Source of the DNA: Mangrovimonas sp. TPBH4
GTDB taxonomy: Bacteria > Bacteroidota > Bacteroidia > Flavobacteriales > Flavobacteriaceae
Direction of reading: 5' to 3'
Length of the DNA: 64,000 nucleotides
Assembly (NCBI RefSeq): GCF_001280505.1
Contig: NZ_LBIO01000043.1
Location: forward strand, 62,001 to 126,000
Shown here: piece by piece, positions 34,497 to 42,657 of the stretch
How the letters are laid out: each line of letters begins with the position of its first letter
Position numbering within the stretch: position 1 is the first letter of the stretch
The notes under the pieces: generated by a model
The model's input: the letters and a program-made list of their open reading frames with translations, nothing else
Databases searched by the model: none
Told to the model about the DNA's origin: nothing
Translations under genes and position numbers: made by a program

Positions 34497-36497
34497 CTAA
34501 TAGGCAATCAATTCCTTGAGAGCCTCTTCAAACCTGGCTTTTGCCAAATATTGATTTTCTAATTGCGAAATGAATGGAATTGGGGTTTCCAAACTTGCTA
34601 CACGCTTCACAGGCGCATCCAAATGCTCAAAACACTCCTCCATAATCATAGCAGATAAATCACTGGCAATACCTCCAAACAAGGAGTCTTCCTGAAGAAT
34701 TATCACTCTCCCTGTTTTTCTCACCGAAGCAAAAACAGTCTCCGTATCCAAAGGCTGCAAAGTCCTCAAATCGACCAATTCTGCCTTAATATCAGGGTTG
34801 GCTTCTAAACTTTCCAAGGCCCAATGTACGGCAGCTCCATAACTAATGATTGTGACATCAATACCTTCCTTCAAAAGAGCAGCTTTACCCAATGGCAAGG
34901 TGAAATAATTAGCAGGAACCTCTTGTTTCACACTTCTATACAAAGCTTTATGCTCAAAAAACAACACTGGATTGGGATCGTTGATCGCTGTTGCTAATAA
35001 GCCTTTGGCATCATATGGAAATGCTGGGTATACTACTTTTAACCCGGGTGTTTTGGTAAACCAAGCCTCATTCGTTTGCGAATGGAATGGCCCAGCAGCT
35101 ACTCCTGCTCCACAAGGCATTCTCACAACAACATCGGCCTGTTGGCCCCAGCGGTAATGCGATTTGGCCAAATAATTTACAATTGGGTTAAAACCTGAAC
35201 TCACAAAATCGGCAAACTGCATTTCTACAACCGCCTTCATACCTGCAATAGACAGCCCCATCCCTACTTCCACAATGGCGGATTCACAAATTGGGGTATT
35301 TCTTACTCGGTCTTTTCCAAAGGCTTCCACAAATCCCTCGGTGATTTTAAACACGCCGCCATATTCAGCAATATCTTGTCCCATAACCACCAAATCCTTA
35401 TGACGTTCCATGGATTGTTTCAAACCTTCGGAAACCGCATCGATGAACCGAATTTCAGCTGTATCTCCACTCACTTCAACATGTTCGTACTTGAAATCTT
35501 TATAGACATCTCCCAATTCCTTTTCAATATTGGGTTGTATGGGTGATTCGTCATGAGCCTTTTGCAAATGCTCATTGATTTCTTCTGTAATGCTCTCTCT
35601 TACAGTAGCTATTTGCTTATCAGTAATGACATTGGTTTCCTTTAAATACATCTCAAAATTGCTCAAAGGATCTTTTTCGGCCCATTCATCCATTAATTTC
35701 TTAGGGACATATTTAGTACCACTAGCTTCCTCATGACCGCGCATTCTAAAAGTTTTAAACTCAATAAGAATTGGGCGTGGACGCTTGCGGATGCTTTCGG
35801 CCAATTTTGAAACTTTAGTATAGACTTCCAAAATGTTGTTGCCATCAATTATAAAGGATTCCATGCCATAGCCCTTTCCTCTATCAGCAATATCCTTGCA
35901 GTTATACTGCTCGTTAGTAGGTGTCGACAGTCCATAGCCATTGTTTTCCACACAAAAAATAACCGGCAGTTGCCATACCGAAGCTACATTGAGCGCTTCG
36001 TGAAAATCTCCTTCACTAGTCCCTCCTTCTCCAGTAAAAACAGCAGTAACCTGCTTATTTTTCTTTAATAAATTTGCCAAAGCAATGCCATCAGCAACAC
36101 CCAATTGAGGTCCCAAATGGGAAATCATTCCTATAATATTGTATTCTTGAGTTCCAAAGTGAAAGGAACGATCGCGTCCATTGGTAAAGCCATTGGCTTT
36201 TCCTTGCCACTGACTGAACAAACGATGCAATGGAATGTCTCTAGACGTAAACACACCCAAATTTCTGTGCATCGGCAAAATATACTCGTCCTTTTGCAAC
36301 GCCATAGTCACCCCTACGGAAATAGCTTCCTGACCTATCCCAGAAAACCATTTTGAAATTTTTCCTTGTCTCAATAAAATCAACATCTTTTCCTCTATCA
36401 ACCGCGGTTTTAGCATCTGCTTATAGAGTTGGATCAATTTCTTGGAATCTAAATTCTTTTTATCGTAAGTAATGTTGCTCTTGATGGACGTTAGCAT
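34497..36497 (-). CDS. fused E1 alpha/beta subunit of a 2-oxoacid dehydrogenase (branched-chain type)
   Basis: 666 residues that join alpha (about 1-330) and beta (about 345-666) chains in one protein. Alpha half: ThDP motif GEGGTSEGDFHEALNVASVWQLP with VENNGYGLS, and RMRGHEEASG near the phosphorylation-loop region. Beta half: VVMGQDIAEYGGVFKITEG, NTPICESAIVEVGMG and the DLRTLQPLD motif. It decarboxylates 2-oxoacids (probably from Val, Leu, Ile) for branched fatty acid synthesis; E2 and E3 are not nearby. A TAAATTTG -7 box lies 23 bp upstream. Confidence 0.92.
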   Translation of the reverse strand: MLTSIKSNITYDKKNLDSKKLIQLYKQMLKPRLIEEKMLILLRQGKISKWFSGIGQEAISVGVTMALQKDEYILPMHRNLGVFTSRDIPLHRLFSQWQGKANGFTNGRDRSFHFGTQEYNIIGMISHLGPQLGVADGIALANLLKKNKQVTAVFTGEGGTSEGDFHEALNVASVWQLPVIFCVENNGYGLSTPTNEQYNCKDIADRGKGYGMESFIIDGNNILEVYTKVSKLAESIRKRPRPILIEFKTFRMRGHEEASGTKYVPKKLMDEWAEKDPLSNFEMYLKETNVITDKQIATVRESITEEINEHLQKAHDESPIQPNIEKELGDVYKDFKYEHVEVSGDTAEIRFIDAVSEGLKQSMERHKDLVVMGQDIAEYGGVFKITEGFVEAFGKDRVRNTPICESAIVEVGMGLSIAGMKAVVEMQFADFVSSGFNPIVNYLAKSHYRWGQQADVVVRMPCGAGVAAGPFHSQTNEAWFTKTPGLKVVYPAFPYDAKGLLATAINDPNPVLFFEHKALYRSVKQEVPANYFTLPLGKAALLKEGIDVTIISYGAAVHWALESLEANPDIKAELVDLRTLQPLDTETVFASVRKTGRVIILQEDSLFGGIASDLSAMIMEECFEHLDAPVKRVASLETPIPFISQLENQYLAKARFEEALKELIAY

Positions 36498-36519
36498 ATA
36501 TATTGTTTCTTTTCTTAGC

Positions 36520-36527
36520 CAAATTTA
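36520..36527 (-). promoter_or_regulatory. -7 box (TAAATTTG) of the E1 gene
   Basis: Exact TAnnTTTG on the minus strand, 23 bp before the start codon. Confidence 0.45.
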
Positions 36528-36608
36528 ATTAAAAAATATATCTGCCTTTCTTAAACTTATTTTTTTTTGACCAAAGCCAATTCTGCTACATTTTAGCTAT
36601 GTTTTCGT

Positions 36609-36616
36609 TATTTTTG
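36609..36616 (+). promoter_or_regulatory. -7 box (TATTTTTG) of the five-gene operon
   Basis: Exact TAnnTTTG match 29 bp before the 2OG oxygenase start; the -33 region is weak. Confidence 0.4.
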
Positions 36617-36644
36617 TATTATTACAACTATAAAAACCTTTAAA

Positions 36645-37595
36645 ATGAACGCAATACCAAGTGTTGACCTTCAGGATTTTATTTCGGGAGACCCAATTAG
36701 AAAACAAAAATTCGTAGATGAAATAGGAAGGGCTTATGAAGACATAGGATTTGTTGCCCTGAAAGGCCATTTCTTGGACGATAAGTTGGTAGAGTCTCTT
36801 TATACAGAGGTAAAACGGTTTTTTGAGTTGCCTTTAGAAATTAAACAGAAGTATGAAATTCCTGGAATTGGCGGTCAACGTGGTTATGTTTCCTTTGGAA
36901 AGGAAAGTGCCAAAGGTAAAAAAGAAGGCGATTTAAAGGAGTTTTGGCATTTTGGTCAGTATGTAGAAGACAACCCAACATTAGCTGAAACATATCCCAA
37001 CAATGTAGTCGTTGAGGAGATTCCTGAATTCAATGCTGTTGGAAAGGAAGCCTATAAAATGTTGGAAAAAACCGCTAAATATGTATTGCGTGCCTTGGCT
37101 CTTAGATTGGGGCTTGAGGAAACTTATTTTGACAATTATATCCACAACGGCAACTCCATTTTAAGACCCATCCACTACCCTCCTATTAAAGAGGAACCCA
37201 AAGAAGCCGTTAGAGCTGCGGCCCATGGCGACATTAATTTAATTACCCTTTTGATGGGGGCTCAAGGTCGAGGTTTACAGGTTCAAAATCATAAAGGCGA
37301 ATGGATCGACGCCATTGCCCAACCTGACGAACTGATGATCAATGTGGGAGACATGCTATCAAGACATACCAATAACAAACTAAAATCTACTATTCATCGT
37401 GTAGTCAATCCTCCAAAGGAACTTTGGGGAACCTCTCGTTATTCCATTCCATTTTTTATGCATCCCGTTTCAGAAATGAAATTGGACGTTTTGGAAACCT
37501 GTGTAGATGAGAAGCACCCAAGATTATATGAAGACATCACCGCCGGAGAATTTCTTCACGAACGTTTAGTAGAACTAGGACTCATTAAACAATAA
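36645..37595 (+). CDS. isopenicillin N synthase-like 2-oxoglutarate/Fe(II) oxygenase
   Basis: 316 residues. N-terminal DIOX_N part with IPSVDLQDFISGD and DIGFVALKGH; the iron triad is His194-x-Asp196 in AAHGDINLITLLMG and the distal His at about 251 in LKSTIHRVVNP; Arg in TSRYSIPFF would hold 2-oxoglutarate. Substrate unknown; the group is widely conserved in Flavobacteria. First gene of an operon continuing with SUI1 after 7 bp. Confidence 0.88.
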   Translation: MNAIPSVDLQDFISGDPIRKQKFVDEIGRAYEDIGFVALKGHFLDDKLVESLYTEVKRFFELPLEIKQKYEIPGIGGQRGYVSFGKESAKGKKEGDLKEFWHFGQYVEDNPTLAETYPNNVVVEEIPEFNAVGKEAYKMLEKTAKYVLRALALRLGLEETYFDNYIHNGNSILRPIHYPPIKEEPKEAVRAAAHGDINLITLLMGAQGRGLQVQNHKGEWIDAIAQPDELMINVGDMLSRHTNNKLKSTIHRVVNPPKELWGTSRYSIPFFMHPVSEMKLDVLETCVDEKHPRLYEDITAGEFLHERLVELGLIKQ

Positions 37596-37602
37596 GTACT
37601 TT

Positions 37603-37932
37603 ATGGATTTACAGGATCAATTAAAACACCTTTTCCCAGATCACAAACCTGAACCTGAAACCGAAACTGACGTTCCAGAAAATGATCTCTGGATGCAGGA
37701 CGACCCCATTATTTGCAAATACGAAAAGCGTAAAGGAAAACCTATCACTATCCTTGAAGGGTATACTGGTGCTACCGAAGATTTTAAGCTTTTAGCAAAG
37801 GAACTTAAAACCAAACTAAGTGTAGGAGGCAGTTTTAAAGACGATAAAATTATCATTCAAGGGGATTACAGAGATAAAATCATGCAAATTCTAAAGGAAA
37901 AAGGATTTGCCGTAAAACGTGTAGGAGGATAA
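37603..37932 (+). CDS. SUI1/eIF1-family translation factor (YciH-like)
   Basis: 109 residues. A variable acidic N-terminus (PEPETETDVPEND) leads to the SUI1 fold with KRKGKPITILEGY, LLAKELKTKLSVGGSFKDD and IIIQGDYRDKIMQILKEKGF. Bacterial members bind the 30S subunit and influence start fidelity; the exact role is uncertain. Separated by 4 bp from the DUF1835 gene. Confidence 0.93.
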   Translation: MDLQDQLKHLFPDHKPEPETETDVPENDLWMQDDPIICKYEKRKGKPITILEGYTGATEDFKLLAKELKTKLSVGGSFKDDKIIIQGDYRDKIMQILKEKGFAVKRVGG

Positions 37933-37936
37933 TTTT

Positions 37937-38872
37937 ATGGAAACGCTTCACATTACAAATGGTGGTCAACTCACCAAAAAATTGTTAGAGTACGATATTA
38001 CCGGTGACATTCTCACTTGGGACGAAATGCTTTGTGAAGGCCCTACCACCGAAGATATAGACTCCAAGGAATTCGTTCAATTACGAAAGGAATTCTTTAG
38101 AGAAATTTACGGTCTGGAATTTGATGAAAAGAAGTTCTATATAGACATCAATAAACTTAATAACACCGAAAACTATTCGGAAATCATCTTATGGTTTGAA
38201 TACGATTTGTTCTGCCACATCAATCTTATAGCGGTACTGAATCTTATTCTTCAAAAGAAAATAGACCTTCCACTGTATCTTGTGTGTAGCGGTCGTGTTG
38301 AAGGAGAAAAAAGCCTCAAAGGACTTTCTGAACTTACCCAAGACCAATTATTTGATCATTACGAAAATAAAATTAGGCTAAAGGACTTCGATGTTAATCT
38401 CGCGGACACTTTATGGTCTATATATTGCGGAAAAGACCACAACATATTAAAGCCTTACATTACCACTAACTCTTCTTTCGAATATTTAAGTAATTGCCTG
38501 AAAGCTCATTTAGAACGCTTTCCAGATTCTAAAAGTGGATTAAGTGTTTTGGAACAAAACATTTTGACCATTGTAAGGGACAACACCATTAAGTCGCGAC
38601 ATCACCTATTAGGCTACATTCTGAATTATCAAGGATACTATGGCTTTGGAGACATCCAAATCAACCGTTTGATTGAGCATCTTTCTATGTTTTTTGATGA
38701 AGGTGAAGCAGAGATTTCCCTAAACAGGAAAGGTCATGAAGCCTTGTTAAACCAATATAACTTTGCCATGGACATCGACAATAATATCTGGTATGGAGGC
38801 GTGAACCGCTTGGATTTTCAATTCAGCAAACAGGAGAACAAACTCATTAAAACTCCTATAAATGCCATTTAA
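37937..38872 (+). CDS. DUF1835 domain protein
   Basis: 311 residues. N-terminus METLHITNGGQLTKKLLEYDITGDILTWDEMLCEGP is the DUF1835 signature (HITNGD... DILVWRDxLxEGP pattern). Central WFEYDLFCHINLIAVL and a C-terminal LERFPDSKSGLSVLEQ segment belong to the same family. No function is established. Its stop overlaps the next gene by 11 bp. Confidence 0.82.
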   Translation: METLHITNGGQLTKKLLEYDITGDILTWDEMLCEGPTTEDIDSKEFVQLRKEFFREIYGLEFDEKKFYIDINKLNNTENYSEIILWFEYDLFCHINLIAVLNLILQKKIDLPLYLVCSGRVEGEKSLKGLSELTQDQLFDHYENKIRLKDFDVNLADTLWSIYCGKDHNILKPYITTNSSFEYLSNCLKAHLERFPDSKSGLSVLEQNILTIVRDNTIKSRHHLLGYILNYQGYYGFGDIQINRLIEHLSMFFDEGEAEISLNRKGHEALLNQYNFAMDIDNNIWYGGVNRLDFQFSKQENKLIKTPINAI

Positions 38873-39737
38873 AGCTTCGGAACTTATTTTAAATCCTGAT
38901 GGCTCCATTTACCATCTCAATTTATTACCCGAACATATCGCTTCCACTGTAATTCTGGTTGGCGATCCCGATAGAGTGGATCTTGTTTCTCAATATTTCG
39001 ATACCATTGAACTGAAAAAAAGAAAACGAGAGTTCCACACACAAACTGGCACCTATAAAAACAAACGCATCACGGTGATCTCCACCGGGATTGGGCCCGA
39101 TAATATCGATATTGTTCTAAACGAATTGGATGCCTTGGTAAATATTGATTTCGAAAAAAAGAAAATCAAAGAAAACCTCAGACCCTTGGACATCGTTAGA
39201 ATTGGTACTTCAGGATCCATACAGAAACATATACCTGTTGACAGCTTTGTTATTAGCAAACAAGCCATTGGTTTTGATAATCTTTTGACATTTTACCACT
39301 GTCAAAAATTAGAACTATTAAATGATGTTTCAGAGAGTTTTGTACAACATACCAATTGGTCCAAAAACAAATCCAAACCCTATGTCGTAGAATGCAGTAC
39401 TTCTTTATATGGCCGTTTGAAATCACACAGAACTATTGAAGGTTTTACTGGGACCAATGTTGGTTTTTATGGTCCACAGGGAAGAATATTACGATTAGCC
39501 ATTGAAGATCGGGAATTGAACAGTAAATTAGCAACCTTTAAGCACAACGGATTATCGATAACCAATTTAGAAATGGAAACTTCTGCTATCTACGGGTTAT
39601 CAAAATTACTGAACCACAAAGCGGTATCCCTGAATGCCATAATAGCAAACAGAGCTACAGGAAAATTCAGTAATAATCCCAGAGAAACTATAGAAGGTTT
39701 AATACGCTATACATTAGATAAATTAACGGAGAATTAA
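38862..39737 (+). CDS. nucleoside phosphorylase (uridine phosphorylase-like)
   Basis: 291 residues. Phosphate and ribose site motifs: ILVGDPDRVDLVSQYF, ISTGIGPDNIDIV, VRIGTSGSIQ and the catalytic-region NLEMETSAIYGLSKLLNHKAVSLNAII. This is the PNP_UDP_1 fold, splitting nucleosides with phosphate; base specificity (uridine rather than purine) is inferred from general look. Followed after 1 bp by the PBP-like gene. Confidence 0.85.
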   Translation: MPFKASELILNPDGSIYHLNLLPEHIASTVILVGDPDRVDLVSQYFDTIELKKRKREFHTQTGTYKNKRITVISTGIGPDNIDIVLNELDALVNIDFEKKKIKENLRPLDIVRIGTSGSIQKHIPVDSFVISKQAIGFDNLLTFYHCQKLELLNDVSESFVQHTNWSKNKSKPYVVECSTSLYGRLKSHRTIEGFTGTNVGFYGPQGRILRLAIEDRELNSKLATFKHNGLSITNLEMETSAIYGLSKLLNHKAVSLNAIIANRATGKFSNNPRETIEGLIRYTLDKLTEN

Positions 39738-39738
39738 G

Positions 39739-40596
39739 ATGAAGACCGTAAAAATAGGTGGAGTACCCGAACATTTCAATTTAGCTTGGTACTTGACTTT
39801 AAAAAATGGAGAATACAAGGATGCCGGCATCAATCTAAGATGGAAAGATTATTTTGGAGGCACCGGTGAAATGTGCAATGCCTTGCGTGAAGGAGAAATT
39901 GATTTAGCCGTTATTTTAACTGAAGGAATCATTAAGGATATTATTGAAGGAAATCCGAGTAAAATAGTGCAAACCTTTGTTGCTTCTCCACTTATTTGGG
40001 GAATCCATGTAGCGCATGATTCCAAATATCAAACTATAGAAGATCTCAAAGGAACCAGAGCTGCTATAAGCCGTTTTGGTTCTGGTTCCCACTTAATGGC
40101 CTACATCAATGCGCAAAATAATGACTGGAACCCTGAAACGGATTTAGAGTTTGAAGTTATTGACAATCTCGACGGGGCCATAGAAGGTCTCACCAATAAT
40201 GTAGCCGATTATTTTATGTGGGAGAAATTCACCACTAAACCTATTGTAGATAATGGTGTTTTTAGAAGGGTTGGAAATTGCCCAACACCTTGGCCTTGTT
40301 TTGTAATTGCCGTAAGAAATGAATTTTTAGAGGCAAATCCGGACACGGTGAAAACCATCCTGGACATTGTCAATAATACCACAAAAGGCTTTAAGGACAT
40401 TCCGAATATAGACCAAATTATCTCAAATCGTTATGACCAAAAAATAGAGGACGTTCGGGAATGGCTAATTTTGACAGAATGGTCTCAAAAAAATCTGGAT
40501 AAAGCTACGGTTGAAACTGTTCAAAACAAACTATTTGAGCTCAAAATTATTGACTCGAAACTAGAATACAACCAACTCACGGCTAAAGTTAATTAG
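39739..40596 (+). CDS. cytosolic PBP2-like (NMT1/THI5, Ca3427-type) protein without signal peptide
   Basis: 285 residues starting directly in the fold: MKTVKIGGVPEHFNLAWYLTL, GINLRWKDYFGGTGEMCNAL and EIDLAVILTEGIIKDI, the pattern of periplasmic binding proteins for thiamine precursors and aromatic sulfonates. There is no signal peptide and no lipobox, and no ABC permease or ATPase nearby, so it is unlikely to feed a transporter. It may be a cytosolic ligand-binding or self-consuming enzyme like fungal THI5; neither is shown. Last gene of the operon, followed by a hairpin at 40622-40657. Confidence 0.75.
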   Translation: MKTVKIGGVPEHFNLAWYLTLKNGEYKDAGINLRWKDYFGGTGEMCNALREGEIDLAVILTEGIIKDIIEGNPSKIVQTFVASPLIWGIHVAHDSKYQTIEDLKGTRAAISRFGSGSHLMAYINAQNNDWNPETDLEFEVIDNLDGAIEGLTNNVADYFMWEKFTTKPIVDNGVFRRVGNCPTPWPCFVIAVRNEFLEANPDTVKTILDIVNNTTKGFKDIPNIDQIISNRYDQKIEDVREWLILTEWSQKNLDKATVETVQNKLFELKIIDSKLEYNQLTAKVN

Positions 40597-40621
40597 AAGT
40601 TAACGTTATATTATCAACAAT

Positions 40622-40657
40622 AAATTAGGACTTATATAAAAATAAAGCCCTAATTTT
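40622..40657 (+). terminator. probable terminator of the five-gene operon
   Basis: AAATTAGG (40622-40629) pairs with CCTAATTT (40649-40656), with inner CTT/AAG after one mismatch; weak trailing U tract. Confidence 0.4.
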
Positions 40658-40686
40658 ACGACGCAATTTACCCAACCAGCCAACCT

Positions 40687-40869
40687 ATGTTTTTAACAAT
40701 TGTATATATTCTAGCTTTTTTAGTCGCATTAAATTTTGCACTACTCTTTTTTAGCTGCAACAAAACCACTAAAAAATCACATCAAAAAGAAGTTAAACCA
40801 ATACCGGTAGTAAAGAAGAAAGTTACCACTCAATCGGTTCCTGGCCAATTGTCTCGAGCAGCGAGTTAG
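40687..40869 (+). CDS. small single-pass membrane protein, 60 aa
   Basis: N-terminal helix TIVYILAFLVALNFALLFFSC then a short Lys-rich cytosolic tail (KKSHQKEVKPIPVVKKK). No family recognised. Its last 47 bp overlap the end of ung on the other strand. Membrane/basic-tail layout suggests a real gene. Confidence 0.5.
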   Translation: MFLTIVYILAFLVALNFALLFFSCNKTTKKSHQKEVKPIPVVKKKVTTQSVPGQLSRAAS

Positions 40870-41488
40870 TCTTACTGAAGTGTTTGTTTCCAAACCAATA
40901 TCCTCTATTGGCACTTAATGGAGATGGATGCCCTGAAGTTAATACATGATGTTTAGATTGATCAATAAGTTTGATTTTCTTTTTGGCATAACCGCCCCAA
41001 AGCAAAAACACCACATTTTCTTTCTGCTCACTAATAGTTTTAATAACTTGGTCCGTAAAGGTCTCCCATCCTTTATTTTGATGACTTCCAGCCTCATGGG
41101 CCCTCACAGTTAAAGTAGCGTTCAAAAGCAACACCCCTTGTTGCGCCCAACGTTCCAAATTACCCGAAATAGGATATGGCACCCCGAGATCGGTTTCAAT
41201 TTCCTTAAAAATATTTATCAGTGAAGGAGGATGCGCAATCCCATCCGTAACCGAAAAACAAAGTCCATTGGCCTGTTTTGGCCCATGGTAAGGATCCTGA
41301 CCAATAATGACCACTTTAGTTTTTTCAATAGGGCACCATTCAAAAGCTGAAAATATTTGCTTCCCAGGAGGATAACAAGAATGTTCAAGGTATTCGTTTT
41401 TTACAAACCCTGTTAAGTTTTCAAAATAAGGTTTCTTAAATTCTTCTTCTAAATATGCCTTCCAAGTAGGTTCTAATTGCAGGTTCAT
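40823..41488 (-). CDS. ung: uracil-DNA glycosylase, family 1
   Basis: 221 residues, standard length. The water-activating Asp65 lies in VVIIGQDPYHGPKQANGL, the uracil-binding LLNATLTVRAHEAGSH is present, and the DNA-intercalating loop is SGHPSPLSANRGYWF. It removes uracil from DNA as the first step of base excision repair. Confidence 0.97.
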   Translation of the reverse strand: MNLQLEPTWKAYLEEEFKKPYFENLTGFVKNEYLEHSCYPPGKQIFSAFEWCPIEKTKVVIIGQDPYHGPKQANGLCFSVTDGIAHPPSLINIFKEIETDLGVPYPISGNLERWAQQGVLLLNATLTVRAHEAGSHQNKGWETFTDQVIKTISEQKENVVFLLWGGYAKKKIKLIDQSKHHVLTSGHPSPLSANRGYWFGNKHFSKTNSLLETIGQEPIEW

Positions 41489-41523
41489 GTATTGTATCTC
41501 CTTAAGTTTTGGGTACTTTAATT

Positions 41524-42501
41524 TTATTTTTGCTTAGGGTCTGAATCCAAAAAATCCAAGATTTTGGAATTCACCATTTCCGCTTGGTCAATGGATAAAA
41601 AATGCCCCGCATTTGGGATAATTTCAGCGACAATATTAGGGATATTTTCTTTAGCAACCTCCAAACTCTTTTCATTGTTTATCAAATCATCATCTCCAAT
41701 TAACACCAAAACCGGCATCTTTAAAGTATTTAATTCATCATTGGAAAAAGGTTTCATATCCACCACAAACCTATTGATGGAATCCAATTGGCTTCCCAAA
41801 AAATATTGATTGATATACTTTTGGTCTATTTTCTTCACATTTGCCGACATGGATTCCAAAACGCTTTCCAAACGCTTTTTTTCTGGAGATAAAGCGTATA
41901 TGATATTAGCCAACAACCCAGAACTTGGTTGGATCCACTTCAAGGTTTGTGCAGGACTCAACAAAACCATTTTCTCTATTTTGGTTTGGTCATGCAAGCC
42001 AATAGCCACAGACAGCCAACCTCCCCTTGAAGCTCCAATGATGTTGAATTTTTCCAGTTGCAACTTTTCAAAAATCTCAAAATACCAAGCCACAATCGCG
42101 TCAATGTCCTCCACTTCCCTACTCATATCAGATTTCCCAGGTTCAATGAGTAAATCAATGGCAAACACACGATGGTCTTTGGATAAATCTTTGGCATTGG
42201 GGTACCAACTAGTGGCACTGGCATTCATTCCATGTAACAAAACAGTCGGCTCTCCCTTTTGAGGTCCGCTTACAATTACATGGGCCATTCCAAAACTGGT
42301 TGGCACATACAGTTCTTCATAATTCGCTCCCCATAATTTCAAAGCCTTATCATAAGCTTCAAAATATGGACGCTGCTCTTCATTCATATTTAATATATAG
42401 GGAGGCTCTGCTTCAAATTCAGCATAATCATTGTAGTTTTTTTGACATTGAATTGTCAAAATTCCTATACCAAGTAGCAATAAAAATGTCCTAATTTTCA
42501 T
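41524..42501 (-). CDS. alpha/beta-hydrolase lipoprotein
   Basis: 325 residues from the Met at 42501 (MKIRTFLLLLGIGILTIQC), giving a lipoprotein with Cys19; an extra ten codons are open upstream. The catalytic triad is visible: nucleophile Ser in GASRGGWLSVAIG, Asp in VLIGDDDLINNEK and His in PNAGHFLSID; oxyanion region VLLHGMNASATSWYP. Substrate unknown. It follows ung on the same strand in reading order upstream, with 35 bp between them. Confidence 0.85.
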   Translation of the reverse strand: MKIRTFLLLLGIGILTIQCQKNYNDYAEFEAEPPYILNMNEEQRPYFEAYDKALKLWGANYEELYVPTSFGMAHVIVSGPQKGEPTVLLHGMNASATSWYPNAKDLSKDHRVFAIDLLIEPGKSDMSREVEDIDAIVAWYFEIFEKLQLEKFNIIGASRGGWLSVAIGLHDQTKIEKMVLLSPAQTLKWIQPSSGLLANIIYALSPEKKRLESVLESMSANVKKIDQKYINQYFLGSQLDSINRFVVDMKPFSNDELNTLKMPVLVLIGDDDLINNEKSLEVAKENIPNIVAEIIPNAGHFLSIDQAEMVNSKILDFLDSDPKQK

Positions 42502-42601
42502 GAATATGAATTTGTTCTCAAATCTAAGCATTTAAAATTCAATTACTGAGAAAACAATTCATGGCAAATCATGCAACCGCTTTTAAAACTTAATACGTAA
42601 C

Positions 42602-42632
42602 TTTGCTTTCTTGTAAAATTTAGATAGTTTCG
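42602..42632 (+). promoter_or_regulatory. promoter of the mutS2-like gene
   Basis: TTTG (42602-42605), exactly 19 bp, then TAGTTTCG (42625-42632), one mismatch from TAnnTTTG. Predicted leader of about 20 nt. Confidence 0.55.
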
Positions 42633-42657
42633 TCTGCCCTTATATTGCAGGAACTCC

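Noticed and set aside
39739..40596. Part of an ABC importer
   Set aside because: No signal peptide on the protein and no permease or ATPase nearby.
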